Below, one piece after another: positions 13,701-25,955 of a stretch of 64,000 bases of DNA (position 1 is its first letter; every line of letters starts with the position of its first letter). The stretch spans positions 772,893 through 836,892 of the forward strand of contig CAADRB010000028.1 of NCBI GenBank assembly GCA_900708905.1, in the 5' to 3' direction. A program made the translations under genes and the position numbers. Origin of the DNA: Hymenolepis diminuta. Lineage: Eukaryota > Platyhelminthes > Cestoda > Cyclophyllidea > Hymenolepididae. Under the pieces are notes generated by a model. The model saw only the letters and a list, made by a program, of their open reading frames with translations. It was not told where the DNA came from and made no database searches.

Positions 13701-16700
13701 AAGCGGCTGAAATATATCAATGCGTAGGTAGGCGCAAAAAATTGAATTATAATTTCTGTTCTTAATTTAAAGATTCAAAACACAATAAACGAAAGATCAG
13801 AACAGGGTACCCAACCAAAACTATGATATTGAGAATATTGAGATTTGATGACAAGTACTATCACCACCACAGTGAACCCATAAGTATTCGCAAATACCGA
13901 CGAACTGTAAAAAATGTACTTACCATTATAGCAAGCGCGAGTCAGTGTACTACTATAGCAAATCGATAATGAAATTAGGCCAATGAAATTGCTAGCTCAT
14001 AATTTAATGTCGTAAGTAACGGCAAGAATTTGTTCCGATTTGAAGACCGACTGACCAAATAAGGCCAAAAACCACAGAATATGAGGCTTATTATGCGTCC
14101 AAAAGTTTCCAGCAAACCACAGGAAGTTGGTTAATAAACGAATCACCTTCATTATAATATCTTTAACTTCAAGTTAAAATTTAATTGCTATTATAAACCT
14201 TTTTTATGAGAGATTTATATTTTTATTGTTTCTTATTACAAGAGGAAAATTTGGAATGAAATGTTTATAATTGTTGTGTTTGGCTTATTTTGCATAAGAA
14301 AACAGCTTTCCATTTTCACCAAAGATAATCAGATTGAAAAATATTCATAAAACAAGTTGAATCAACACAACTCTAAAGAGACCTTATCTAAATTTAACAA
14401 ATGAAAAGCAATGCATAAGAAATAAAAATTCCCCGCATGTACTTAGCTCTACGGTTATATGGAAACAAGAGTGATTTCATTTCTTTTAACATTTCGTCCA
14501 CTCGGTCGAAAGAGCTAGAGAACACTAATCACAACTCAAAATACGTTCCAATTTTATACCCACGCCAATTATAATTTGATTTGACGGACACGTAAAAAGC
14601 AACGCTCCCTGCCACTACACTAGAGATCAGAGTGGAGCATAAATGCGTGACTTTATTAACATATTTTCGTCTTCCTCTTTGTGACAAAAGAACGCAGCGA
14701 CATTATTGTGATGATAAAAAGCGCACTAGGTGACACAAGGAGGCCGATACATGTAGTAGAGTGAGAAATAAACAGACGCAGGGTTGAGTACTACCGAGTA
14801 GATAAGTGACTTGAATTAAATGGATGTCTGTAAGTGCCGAATAGCGACTCTCACACCCAAAAGACAGACAAAACGGTATGCTTTTAATCATTGTTGTAAG
14901 AAGTGATCATAATAATTTTCCGTTTGCTTACTTAGTTCGTAATAAGTTATACCATCTTTAAAAATTGTAATTTGGATAGAAAAGAAGGAAATTTGATTCA
15001 CGGAGTTTAGAATCTTTCCTTCTTTACCTTGCCATATTTAAAGAAAATTACTGACTTCTGTCCAGTAAGTGATAAGAATATTTATCAAAGTCGTTCAGAA
15101 TTGAATGTACTTTTCTTCAAGTTTCTCATGGATATTTTTGGATATTAATGCTTAATAACTGAGTAAGCATTCGATCTAGCAAACCATAGCTTTGCACGAT
15201 TTGAATATAATTAACCGAAAATCTCTACGCGAAGAGGTGAACAGTGGAGAATATATAAAATATTAGGTAGAGATGAAAAGATGTAAATCATAGTTGTAAT
15301 GCAAATCTTAGCAATCACCACTAAAAGATATGATGGCCATTACACATCCAACTTAACATGACTTCAACAGCCACAACTTATAACGGAAACATTTAATATT
15401 TCTAAAGCGGAAACAAGTGAGCAATTTGCTGAATGCCGTTATCGATCCCTGCACAATTAAGATATATTCTAATTAAAAGAATCCTAGATCTACACGAGAA
15501 GGCATTGTACAGAGCTCATCTTGGGTAGAGGGGTAGCATCATGAAAGTAGCTAAACTCGACTTCACCCACCCTCTTTATCATGCAGACTTAACTGGTGCA
15601 ATTGGCCAGTGCTCACTGGGTATGCACCGTTGAAGATCGAACTCTTGATCTCTAACTTCGCAGACGGACAGATTAACTGTTGTACTGCTTCGGGTAGAGG
15701 AAATAACATCCTTGAGACTAATGAGAAACTTAATTTCTGTTATCCCTCCATTGACGTTCTTGAAAGTATGATTGAAAAGTGTCTTTATCTCGTGATTTCT
15801 AATTTGGAAGATATCAAGAGATAACTTTAAGTTACCGAAGCATAATTAAAAGGATATCAATTCAATAATGTCAAATATAAAAAAATAAAGAATTTACTAA
15901 GAATGATTATTTGTATTCAAAATTTTTGACTAGTTTGTGAAAATTAGCAAAGAGCAAACAAAAAATTATGTAATTAAACGAAAATGAGAGGCACTATTTC
16001 CGATATAACCGCCAACAAGTCTAATGTGAATGAAACTATAGGTGATAAATCAAACTTAATTTGAAACATAACGACATTCCATTGCCAAGCACTATGGGTC
16101 AGCTAAGCAAATTGTTAAATAGACACTAATTCACGATCTGAGCCAAATAAAGTAACTAGCCAACTTCGCATTTTGCATTAGCATAAAATGAAGCACAGTT
16201 ATGGCAAAAATAATATCAAAAAATAGAAAGTGGAATATTATTTACTATGGATATAAAAATCTTAAATAGGCAAAAAAAGCTCAGTTAGAGCATCAAAACA
16301 GAAGATGAATAAGAGAATTCGACTTCGGATTTGAATTTAAAGAAAACTTATTAAAAATGTCGTATGTTAATCTGTATGCATTGGATAAAAAATGATTAAT
16401 TTATTCAAGAAAGATTAAACTAGCAATTTGTTATCGATATACCATCAAATTTGCATATTTGTTAGAATCTGCTAAATTACGTAATCGTTGCTTTGGGGAA
16501 TTTTTGATGTAAGTCGATCATTTCAGTATTCCCGTGTTGTCATTCAATTCTGGGATTTGCTGCTATTTTGTAAAATTAAGTTAAAAGTAATATGGCTTAA
16601 ATGAGCTAGAGAAATTGGACTACTTATTTTAATAGCTCTTAAGATTAACATATTAGAAAGGAAGGTAAATTGCAGGTATTGAATGGAACTCAATGAGGTA

Positions 16701-19700
16701 CAAAAAGAGTGCCTCATTTGAGCAAAAGATTTTATCACGATTGTTAATTTGATTTGTTTAAGTCACCGAAAAAAAGTTATTTTGCTGCCTTATAGCCATT
16801 TTCTTGATATAGGATGTTTAAATGGCTGCGATTAACATCCTTGTTGATGATTCACAGGTCACATGTTCGACACCCATTTATGCACGCCAGTTAGACTATA
16901 AAGAGGTGGGAAAATTCGGGTTTCTCATGAGGTAGACTCAACTATTCGAGATGGGTGTCTGAAAAAGCTTTCCTCAATGGGACTTGTGTATATTCAATTT
17001 ATCTTGACCGACACTATACTAATATGAATGCAAATTGATTCTTCATAAAGATGACGCAAAATAAAGAAATGGTAATGTGAATAAATCTGATAATAGTTCG
17101 TATTACGCATATGAATTATGGGTATACTCATACCAACTGTCACAAAATGACTTACAAAGGACACAAGAAAGGCGTTACTCTCAGCGTATCTTATTTCACA
17201 TGTTTCTCACAATTCGGGTTGTCCTCGCCCAGTACTGAAGCTTTTTCCTTCACCAATTCCCAATATCTATTCCAAATATTTTCTTCTTCCCTCTCTCACT
17301 CTACTACACTTATTCAACTCACCCTTAGTTTTATCAATATGGAATGACCGTTATATCTCCGTTAGCTTTCAGGAAGACCATCGGCTTTATAAAGGGATTT
17401 CTAAGCCTAAGTCAGCCACACCCTCAAAGTAGCTATATTGTCGAAACTAGAGCTACTCACCTCTCGATTGGCATAAGGTTGTAGAGAACTGCGAGCCGCA
17501 GCAAACTGAGCAGTAGTTGCTATTGTGGTATTAGTTCCAGCACTAATTCCACTAACCACACTGCTCCCCTCAGTTCTTGTTGCTCCAATTCCACTGCTTT
17601 GAGCTCGAACCCCAGAGCGAACTCCCAGGCTGCCACCACCGGCAGTCAGGGCTGTTGCACCGCCGGTGTTCGGAGTGCCCATACTCGATCCATCATCAAT
17701 GCTTTGTCGAACGGCAACTAGACGATCCAAAGTGCCAAGAGAGGCTGCGTCTTCGTTACTCCATGTTGATGCAGTCATAGTTCGAGCGTCGCCACTTTGA
17801 GTGAGAGAAGATGGACCGTTGATTGACTATGGGGATAATCGAAAGAAAGCATTTAAATACAGCGTGTAATATCAAATTCCCTATTAGCATGATTAATAAA
17901 CTGCTCCATGGAATATTAAAGATTTTGATTGCAGTCAATTGCACTTAACGGTTAATCGTTGTAATCCGCCTCGAATAAACAGGCATGGTACAGAATTGAC
18001 CTTGAAATATGTAGACTCCCAGATGTATAGAATCTAGGGAAGTTAGCATTGCATGTGGGAGTTTAAACATACATATGAGAGAAGCAGGTGGGTTATAAAA
18101 TAAAATCATATTAAGATCATGCTGTCGCATATTTTGTATCAAATAAAAATTAATTCAATGAAGGACACACAGAATCCAGAGGTATGGAAAATGTAATTAT
18201 TATCAAACGAATATGTTCTGCCGCTCACAAATATGAAAGCATTAGATGGCGCAAAGATATGAAGTCTCAAAAACACAACAATCTAAAATGCAGCAATAAA
18301 AAACATATAGAATCAGAAAGCGAGAGCTTAAGACATAGAAATAGAACACTCGGGAAGAAAATTTTAAAAATTTACAGGAAGAGATACGGATATAAAGATT
18401 AAAGTGAAAAATGAAACTAGACAAAGATCTACGCTATTTTAGAAGTGATAATTGGTAGACTATCGTGATTCTTGCAATACCGAGAGTTCACATTAAGAAT
18501 ACTAGAATGGTTCGAATATTTTTAAAAAAAAGAAAATTAATGAGCTACTAATCACATAATGAAGAACGATGGGCTACTGATATTCAATAAAGGAAACGAT
18601 TATGAATAATAAAATACTCAACAAAAATATACCGTACATCAAACATTACGATGATTTGACGTTATTTCCTTAGAAATTACAAGTGAACAAATCAATGAGA
18701 CGTGAATGACATAATGCAAGATCAGAAATACATTTCTAGTGTAACAGAACAATAAACCAAAAAGGGGACGTTTTGAGTTTGTCGTTGGGAGTTCAAAAAT
18801 GAAATACAAACAGAACAAAGAAACACCAAACATAAACAGTCACTAAAATGACTAATTGATCTTCTAAAAATTACATAAAGGCTTTAAATAGTAATATGAA
18901 ATAACTTCATCCGAAGATTTCACGATAAAAGAGAGCCAGAATGTAAATTGATCAGCTACTCGAACGGATATCTTGAAGCATTTTTTTGTTTTTCACGATT
19001 TAAAGATAAATGCAGAATTAGGATAAATTCTTTTGATGGCATAAATAAACAAACGTGATAACTGATAGGATAAAGCATAAATTTGCCCTTAGTTTTAAAG
19101 AACCAATGAAATAGTACTGCGTTAAAAGAAAGCCGGAATACCCTGAATAAGGGCTGGATATGAAGTCACTACATCACCGAAGGATAGTTCCAACTAGTTG
19201 AACTTGGCTATTAGAAGAAATGAAAGTACCGAAATGGCATGATAAATCAGTAACTGGACGATAAACTCTGAATTTGGTGGACACGAGGTCACCAAGAATC
19301 TAGGAGTAACATTCTGAAATTTGGAATAGTAGGACAAAAAGCAGTGAACTAAACTGATTCAACAAAATTGAACAATCCGATGAATCAAATAAATGCTTCC
19401 ATGCTTTAACAGCATTCTTTACTTCAACAACACAACCTTCACCTACTACCCTTATTGGGCCATTTAATTGTTCCCTATGTTTAAGTGTTTTCTAATTATT
19501 AAATATTACAAACTTGTTTTGTCCTGCCATAGGAAATAACAGACATCATCGAGAGCACTTAATTCATTTTATCAGCAGAGAAATTTATGACGCATTAGCA
19601 GCTTGAAATATACAATCAGATAAGGTGCTCAGTGAGCCATTAAGCGCCCTCTGCAGCTCGCAAGAATGAAATATAACATTTTTAAGAGCATGGTAAGGAC

Positions 19701-22700
19701 GAAAATATGATTGCCCATTATTCTTCAACGATGAATCAGACTGCGAATCAGGCTGAAATTTAAAGGAATACTTTAATAAACGAAGGGTAAGAATCCATGA
19801 ACATACTATTCAAAATAAGTAAATGGGTAACAAATTTCAAATGAAATGAATAACTGAGTCTTGGACAGAAAATAAAATTAACATTTAATTTGATTTTTAC
19901 AAACATTTTTAAATGGGGAAAGCATCAAAGACAACTGAATTAACAAAGACAAAAGGGCAGAAAACTCTAACTGATGAAAGAGAATTGTGTTCATTTGTTA
20001 ATAAGTACTGAATGCGTGTTAAGTAAATCGATACAATCCTAGAGTTTGTGACAAACTAGCGCAAGGAAAAAGTGTACGAAAAATCTCGGCCAAAATCACG
20101 GAAGATGAGGAAACACTAAAGGTGAATTCGACGTTGAAATTCGTTGGGGAAACTTATGGAAATAATGCCCAAACACATCTCATTTGCTCATATCAAAACA
20201 AAAGTCTTAGAAGCTTCTGAATTTCCACCAATTTAGAACATGTCATCAATCGGCCGAACTTTTAAGCCCAATAATGAATACTGGCGCCTTCAGGTAGAAT
20301 TCAGTTAAATAAAAGGTACAAATTTTTACTGCAGTCATTAATAACTAAAAGGTGCAATCCTTCCATAAACAAATGATTTTATTAAATGCACTGAATTATA
20401 AGATCGTACCAAATATACCGCTTAGGCACGAGGTGTATAACATTAAATATTGCACTTAGTAAGGAAATGGAATTGGAAGATATCATTCCTGAAACCAACT
20501 ATTTCTACATAACCAAATTGCGATTGGCAATACTTTGTACATAAGGCCCTAACGACGTGAACCTTTGGGAGAGTTAGGAAGCCTAATGGAATATTTTTGG
20601 TGCACTAAAGGAAATTCGCAGAATTATCGATTATTAGATTCTCATGCTCACACCTGGAAGTGCAAGACCACCAGTGAAGAGCCAACCGCTGAAATTTTTA
20701 GCTAACTAGACAGCCGATCATCTACTACACCAACCGCATAAGTCTTCTACTTTCGTCCTGGAGTCCAGGTAGTTGTAGTTTAATAAAATGGCATCTAATT
20801 GTCATAAAAAAGGTAACACTGATCAAATGCGCCAGTGTTGTAGAGGTTAATGTGTATGGATTCGATGCTCATCGACACACATCTAGTGAAGGACATGATC
20901 AACCAGACTGATTAAAACTGGTCAAGAAGGGAGCAGCAGAATGAAAGTTACTAAACCAAGCCAAGCTAGTTTAAATTCCCAAGAAGTAAAGAAAAACTTT
21001 AGACGGATTCGTTCAAGAAAGACGAAATGCATTGATTCTAATTGAAGTAAATATTTACAGGAAAAAGATTTATTTATCCCATTGAAGGAACTATTATTCC
21101 GTAAATATAACGAAATTAAATGACTAAAAGTGGATAAAAGGCTTTAAATCTTAAAAATTGAAATCTAACTGAATACCATCTTCAGTCTAACCTAATACCA
21201 ATCTACCTTTCCCTACTTTGATTTTGGAAATATTCAATATGCAGATGGGAAGGCAAAAAGCATCTACACAAAATTAAAAGGAAGAACGGTAAAATTAAAT
21301 TAAAGACCTTAAAAAAATAAACCCGATTATCTGACCACATGAATAATCGGAAATCTATTACTATCACCGCGAATAATATCCTTACCTACAGTAATCCAAT
21401 ACGTACTGTAGAAAATTAAGGTTGAGTATAGGAAAATATAAAAAGTTACCTAAAAATTAAAAATTCATCTATCAGCATGCCATCCTCAATCCAAGGTAGA
21501 TTGAATCCAAAAATAAATGGAACCTTTCAACATTATAACGACGATAAAAGAATACTGACACAATGTTTTCCCTGATAAGGGAAGGAATCTGAAAAATAAT
21601 ATAGATAGCCTACCTTATTTTCCTTAATTGACGGATAGAAAACCAGTTCATTGGAAGCAGTTTTAGCCTCCGTGAGAGGATAGGGAGCAAACTTGGTTTC
21701 TGGGATGTTATCAATTGAATGTTCATCACTGAGTAGGGGACGACCACTGGCGCCCACGGCTGTACTCCTAGAGAAACGATTCCCATTCACCGTGGTCAGT
21801 GCAATCTGGTCCTTCTGTTGCTTTTCCGCCTCCCAGCGTTTTATGAGTTTGGCATGCATTTTCCCCAACTTCGCTATCTGTTTCTTTGAATTTGGATCAA
21901 CGTGACTGAAAAGTAGAGATGGAAAATTGGGGACATGTGGAGTAAATTTAACCAACGCTTAATAATTTAGATTATTTGAGGAAAATATGAATAGTTTACC
22001 CTCGACATCAGAAATCTCACATTTATCTCCCTTAATTCATTTTCACGGATAGAATGGTAGTGAGAAAGATTTGCAGAAAAAATTGATAGCCCGTCCAAGA
22101 TTGATATGCATAATTACCACGCTTCAAGACAAGGATTATTAAATCAAAGCCCTTTGATTCAAAGAGGCTTACGGTTTATAGATTAGGATACAAGGCTGGT
22201 TAAATTATAATAGTGCAAATAAATAATGATATAATCTTTATGTAATTTAAAGAAAAACGTCAAGACGGTAAAATAGTTCTTATATTAGAGCGAACTTAAA
22301 ACCTTTTCAACAACATTACAGCCATAAAATTTTGTAAAGTTTTGATAGGTATACATTATCAAGAAATACTAATCTGCTGTCTAGTATAAAAGGAGAAACA
22401 GATCCTTAGCAAACTAAATAGTTCACATAGACTCCTCTACCTCACTCACGTAGATTAATCAATCTAAATATCGAAATTCTAAGGCGTAGCAGCCGACCGG
22501 GGCCGATTTTGCGTTAATTCATCTTAGGACTAACTCAACAAACCTGCTATGATAGTCTATTGACTTAAAGGCCTACTAAACCAAAGTGGATCTGCAAGTG
22601 CTATTTATGACAGCAGTCCAAAAAGCAGTAGGTCCGTTATCAAACAAGGGGAAAATTGAATTATTTAATTCTTTCAATTTAAGGAGTAGTAGTCATTTTT

Positions 22701-24415
22701 TAGCAGACAAAGGCGTCGAACCATCTTTTAGTCCTTTATGGATACAAAAATCTCAGTCAATGTTAATAGAAAAGCATTTTAGCAATTAAAGTGGAAGATA
22801 GAATTCGCCATAATTTTAGTAGTTGAAAGTAACATTAACTTATACATCTATGCATGCAGTCGTGAAATATGAAACCCACCACCACGTACATTAAAAAAAA
22901 ACACCAGATAGGCACGAGACATTAAAACGAAACATTTAGAAAAAGAAAAGCATTTTAGAACATATAGAGAATTATAAAGCTCTGGAGGGAATATTTAACA
23001 AACTGAAACAATTAGCACTTTAACAAATTCGACGCTTTTTCCAGGTAAATATGAAGGGTGAATTGAGATACAGCAGACTTACATAGGAAAGCTAGGAGAA
23101 CAAAACAAATGAAGCCACTGCTTTCCACAACTATCAAAGAAGGGATTCGTTTTCGTTGGGAACTTTTTCGTTATCTAAGGTAGAGAAAAATAGTAGGGTT
23201 AAATGCGTCACCATTGTAAAAAAAATGCACAAAATTGAAACAAAGCAGGCACTCACATGTTCATTTGTTGTCAAACCATTGGAAAGAATGCTAATATGGA
23301 AGATTGTTAAACTGACAACCGGTAAGAATACCATACCTACTAAGGCCATTTCAACAATACTACACAAAAAACGATAATGTACAATTCAAACAGATGAGTA
23401 AAGAGGTTGTATACAGTCGTAATAAAGAACATACGCTATGATATTAGTATAATAGCCTAGCCCATTTTCGGAATGCATCAGATAGAGCAAGGATACGACG
23501 AATACGGCAATTATATGGATACATAATGTGATAAGAAATGCGAAGAAGTACCGATAATTACGTCTACCTATACAGTTGTTCACCCAGGGGCAGTGATGAT
23601 CGAATTTCTGGAGAGAGAAGACAATAAATCCAGAGAAAAAGGAAAGACAAACCTCAACACATTTATCGCACGTAGAACAATGAGTGGAACGAGGGAGCCG
23701 GTAGAACCGACATGTGGTACACCATTTAGTCGCTATAGTAGTGTCTCCAACCTCGTAATCGTGCGTAGGTGGCGCAAAAATTTCATTGTAGTAGTCGACT
23801 TCGGTTTTTAGAGCTAAAAATTCTCAAGATGAAGAGGTAAGCAGGGGAAAACAAACCAGCTGGAAAGTAACCAGGATCCATGAAATTCGTCCGCGCAAAT
23901 AAGCAAACTACGATGAGGGCAAAAACTAAATGAACGACGAAAAGTGCCCATGATGTATTCTGAGAAAATTCAAAACATCTGAAAAGAAGAAATAAGGCAT
24001 ATTAGACCACTGAAATTAAAAATGTATAAAATAAGAGCATTGAGAGCCAAAACAGTCAGAATCTAAAACTAAAAGAAAGGCAAAATACAAACTAGCCTCA
24101 TTTCCACATCACAAAATAAGATTACTACTTGTATTCAAGTTATTGTTATAATAACGCAGGCCATATATATTCTTTTTGAGATACAACATCAGGGCTTAAA
24201 TAGAGGGTATAATAATAATACAAGATAATTCAAGCAGATAATATTTTCAAGAATGATACAGACCACAAACATCTATTTTTGCGAAGCAAAATAAATAGGG
24301 AGTTCAATATTTTCAAAAAAAGATATACAACCTACATAAAGGTGAAATAGAGAGCATTTAGCACAATAATTAATCCCCAAGATGCAGCAGCTGGTAGGAT
24401 ATCAACAAAGCCCAT
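1442..24415 (-). CDS. ZDHHC8: ZDHHC5/8-type palmitoyltransferase (10-exon gene)
   Basis: Integral membrane protein S-acyltransferase that transfers palmitate from acyl-CoA to cysteines of membrane proteins. Exons in transcript order: 24336-24415, 23857-23978, 23653-23813, 23435-23607, 23257-23359, 23083-23174, 21614-21905, 17461-17826, 6158-6431, 1442-1704. Every junction is GT-AG and the phases agree, giving 1926 nt (641 residues). Visible: TM1 about 10-27, TM2 about 38-60, zinc-binding Cys-rich domain from W98, catalytic DHHC at 124-127 in the block [22 protein letters not shown]3 about 141-165, TM4 about 180-205, TTxE motif at 209-212, and NPF at 223-225 followed by the CSP block typical of ZDHHC5/8. 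The 400-residue tail is Ser/Gly-rich and ends in S-F-I, a class I PDZ ligand pattern, as expected for this subfamily. ZDHHC5 and ZDHHC8 cannot be separated; one ancestral gene is likely. Small extra exons in the long introns cannot be excluded. It is divergent with the phosphatase gene. Confidence 0.88.
2350..2460 (+). repeat. Degenerate tRNA-like SINE fragment (family S, copy 1)
   Basis: Contains a B-box-like stretch (gggtttgaaatccatcgg) followed by a segment resembling the other family S copies at 20830, 28000 and 61775: a 'catcggtaca' block, then 'agtgaa' and a short A/C-rich part. Heavily diverged; boundaries are approximate. Confidence 0.35.
2959..4234 (-). mobile_element. Tc1/mariner-type transposon, copy A (broken transposase)
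   Basis: About 1.27 kb, essentially identical to copy B at 32409-33684. The transposase runs on the minus strand and is spread over several frames. From N to C: a helix-turn-helix-like segment near 4080-3950; a block with the FFSDD motif (likely first catalytic Asp) near 3680; and near 3250-3320 the stretch [13 protein letters not shown], the third-Asp signature of mariner-family DDE transposases. Frameshifts and stops separate these blocks, so no active protein is predicted. Termini look like imperfect inverted repeats (ggacacct inward from the left; gacact inward from the right). The element lies in intron 9 of the palmitoyltransferase gene in the same orientation as that gene. Confidence 0.85.
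6158..6431 (-). CDS. ZDHHC8: Exon 9 of the palmitoyltransferase (Gly/Ser/Asn-rich tail)
   Basis: Begins after a CTTTTAG acceptor, phase 0, and ends at a G|GTTAGT donor leaving one base. It encodes 91 residues starting [12 protein letters not shown], then a run of glycines around [11 protein letters not shown] and a run of Ser/Asn (SSSNSNNN). No known domain is seen; it is part of the disordered cytosolic tail typical of ZDHHC5/8. GC-richer and free of stops against an AT-rich background. Confidence 0.72.
15515..15660 (-). repeat. tRNA-like SINE fragment (family S, copy 2)
   Basis: On the minus strand it carries a B-box-like gagttcgatc, then 'ccagttaa', 'ataaagagg', 'tggg' and 'tcgagttt', then a 'tcatgatgctac' block. 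The same ordered blocks occur at 16840-16960 on the plus strand, which shows a dispersed repeat rather than chance similarity. Confidence 0.45.
16840..16960 (+). repeat. tRNA-like SINE fragment (family S, copy 3)
   Basis: Has acatgttcgacacccat (B-box-like), then ccagttagactataaagagg, tggg and cgggtttctcatgaggtag, matching the order of blocks in the inverted copy at 15515-15660 about 1.2 kb away. Confidence 0.45.
17461..17826 (-). CDS. ZDHHC8: Exon 8 of the palmitoyltransferase (Ser/Thr/Ala/Gly-rich)
   Basis: 366 nt, phase 0 at both ends: acceptor CCATAG (plus-strand ctatgg from 17827) and donor GAG|GTGAGT. It encodes 122 residues beginning [19 protein letters not shown] and ending SLQPYANRE, rich in Ser, Thr, Ala and Gly with little predicted structure. 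The high GC and balanced codons stand out from the surrounding intron. It extends the cytosolic tail of the enzyme; phosphorylation or scaffold binding is plausible but not shown by any motif I can name. Confidence 0.78.
17827..21613 (-). other. Intron 7 of the palmitoyltransferase gene
   Basis: 3.8 kb AT-rich intron, A-rich on the plus strand. It contains a SINE-like fragment at 20830-20960. No other supported feature. Confidence 0.6.
20830..20960 (+). repeat. tRNA-like SINE fragment (family S, copy 4)
   Basis: tggattcgatgctcatcg followed by acacatctagtgaaggacat and gatcaacc. This aligns well with 61796 onward (tggattctatgctcacc, then catctagtaaatagcatga and ctaacc), 41 kb away. The 'ggattcgat' core resembles a pol III B box. 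Confidence 0.5.
21614..21905 (-). CDS. ZDHHC8: Exon 7 of the palmitoyltransferase (basic segment after TM4)
   Basis: 292 nt from a CTTTTCAG acceptor (phase 2) to an AAG|GTAGGC donor (phase 0). It encodes about 97 residues starting [17 protein letters not shown], a basic and probably helical segment ([15 protein letters not shown]), followed by polar sequence. It follows directly the CSP block of exon 6, so it is the membrane-proximal part of the cytosolic tail. Confidence 0.82.
21906..23082 (-). other. Intron 6 of the palmitoyltransferase gene
   Basis: 1.18 kb AT-rich intron with donor CCTAT|GTAAGT at its upstream (high coordinate) end. Nothing else supported. Confidence 0.7.
23083..24415 (-). 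CDS. ZDHHC8: Exons 1-6 of the palmitoyltransferase: complete DHHC catalytic core
   Basis: Six exons: 24336-24415 (start [17 protein letters not shown]1), 23857-23978 (TM2, ending [10 protein letters not shown]), 23653-23813 ([19 protein letters not shown], zinc ligands), 23435-23607 (DHHC motif, TM3), 23257-23359 (TM4 and TTNEH), 23083-23174 ([18 protein letters not shown]). Introns are only 76 to 357 bases. Zinc-binding Cys/His residues and the catalytic cysteine C127 are intact. The order FMDPG, WC..C.FYRPPR-like, [22 protein letters not shown] is that of animal ZDHHC5/8. The start codon is the first ATG of an open frame ending in a splice donor; no 5' UTR evidence is available. Confidence 0.93.
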
Positions 24416-25724
24416 TTTCGATGATATGCGTCAAAATTCCATCGAGAAAATACAACAAATTCGCTTGCTAAATAAAATAACAAGCATTCGCTATATTCGT
24501 TTTAGGCTGTGATCATTATGCACAGTTAAACTACAATGAGAAAAAGATTTGAATGAAAAGCGTACAACGGCTTATATATTTATTAAAATAAAAAAAGGAT
24601 TTTAATTTATAAATTGCAAGATCATGTCATTTGTTACAAAATGGAAAATAAATCAATTGACATGAATGCAAAACATGTTTAGTTATTAATTTAATAAAAA
24701 TTTGCGGAAAAGATGACCGAAAACAATTGGGTAATGTTTATAATTATAAACTCTAATAAATATGTGAAATGCATATAATGATATTCAAATATATATTTAT
24801 AATAAATATATGTAAATTATTGGTAATTATAATTATTATTTTATCCTTTGAAAATTTGTCTGCGTTTTGGTCTTTAAGGTCGTTTGGCAGAAAGTTTTGT
24901 TTGCCGGTGGTCGTTTTCTTTCTCTTTTCATGTCGTCGGAGTTGTAGCCTTTGTGATAAATGTAAGTGGTGGATTTTTATATTGATTGGTTTGCAAATGT
25001 AACGCGGAATTTGTATATTATGATTTTCTGCGGGTCATTCATATCTATTTATGAATATCAGAATTTAATTTCGTTTTTTTTCTTTGGTTTTCAATTTTGT
25101 GAATTTTTGCATGGGTTTTATTTTTGTATAACAGGTACTATGAAATTTAGCAAAATATTTCTATTATTCTCACAGAACCTTTTCCGTTCCCTGACTTACC
25201 CTTGAAAACTTGATATGATATTCCTTGAATTTTCAATAAGGTGTTCCATGAGGTGGTATATGATGGGTTAAGAACAATTGTCTCTTCCTTATTTCAATCA
25301 TCCGATTTTTATGGTTCACCGTTTGCAAAATTTTAACATTTCATGCTTATTTTTTTTCATTTTTCTATTTACTAATATTATCCTGCTTTTCCATTCTCTG
25401 GGAACATATTTAGTGGTGTTTTTTCTATGTTACGCATTTCTTCCTTTTGATAACCTTGTCTTTCCATCACATCCATTATTGTTGACAACTTTCCCATTAG
25501 AGGAAGATCGGTCATCATAGACAACTACACCTATTTCATTTTTCTTCGGTAATGTCCACGCATTAATATATATTCGAACCTAAATGGAACTATCCACAGT
25601 TTACTTTTACGTCTTTTTCCATCCTCTTCTAGATATTAAACATGCTGATATCATTCTCCATCCTCATTGAATCAGAACCAAATCTTCTTTCCTATTGAGA
25701 CGGAATTAACATCTCGACAGCGTA
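24416..25724. promoter_or_regulatory. Divergent intergenic region, probable bidirectional promoter
   Basis: 1.3 kb between the start codons of two head-to-head genes. The plus strand is A-rich up to about 24.7 kb and T-rich from about 24.9 kb onward, so the strand asymmetry flips inside this region. That is as expected if transcription leaves in both directions from here. No confident TATA box, initiator or CpG cluster was identified. Both 5' UTRs must lie here unless there are non-coding upstream exons. Confidence 0.6.
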
Positions 25725-25955
25725 ATGTTCCGTCTCCGTTTTCTTATTCTCCTGCCTGCTATTGTCCTTCGCGGGGTACGTGCATATCCAGTTCAAAAAA
25801 TTCGAACTATTCCCCCTCTGAATGATATCCTTACTGATTCTGAAGCCAACGCCTCCGCCTCTCCCTTCTCCAACATTGGTAGTTTTTTCCACAAACAATG
25901 GGCTTTCATGACTCTTGGTATTGCCACTCTCTGTCTCATGATTGTTCTCATTGCA
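25725..25955 (+). CDS. PTPRR: Phosphatase exon 1: signal peptide, short ectodomain, TM
   Basis: 77 codons ending ATTGCA|GTAAGT, phase 0. The N-terminus MFRLRFLILLPAIVLRGVRA is a convincing signal peptide; the ectodomain is under 40 residues with one N-glycosylation sequon (NAS, 42-44). The hydrophobic stretch WAFMTLGIATLCLMIVLIA runs into exon 2, where LSWCVLRQRR supplies the end of the membrane segment and the basic stop-transfer. This layout resembles the membrane forms of PTPRR and PTPN5. The start is the first ATG of the frame; upstream non-coding exons are possible. Confidence 0.82.

Larger units (their letters stand above)
6432..17460 (-). other. Intron 8 of the palmitoyltransferase gene (11 kb)
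   Basis: Long AT-rich intron. The plus strand is A-rich (so the transcribed sense is T-rich). It contains two SINE-like fragments (15515-15660 and 16840-16960). No convincing exon was found, although a short in-phase exon could be missed because both flanking junctions are phase 0. Confidence 0.55.

Noticed and set aside
15480..15670. A functional tRNA gene near 15.5 kb suggested by a ttcgatc-type T arm
   Set aside because: No acceptor stem or anticodon arm can be folded by eye; the segment aligns with other SINE-like copies instead.
24769..25520. Hydrophobic F/I/L-rich open frames at 24769-25205 and 25278-25520 as membrane proteins
   Set aside because: Composition is what T-rich non-coding DNA gives in any frame; no splice sites or family motifs; they lie in the divergent promoter region.
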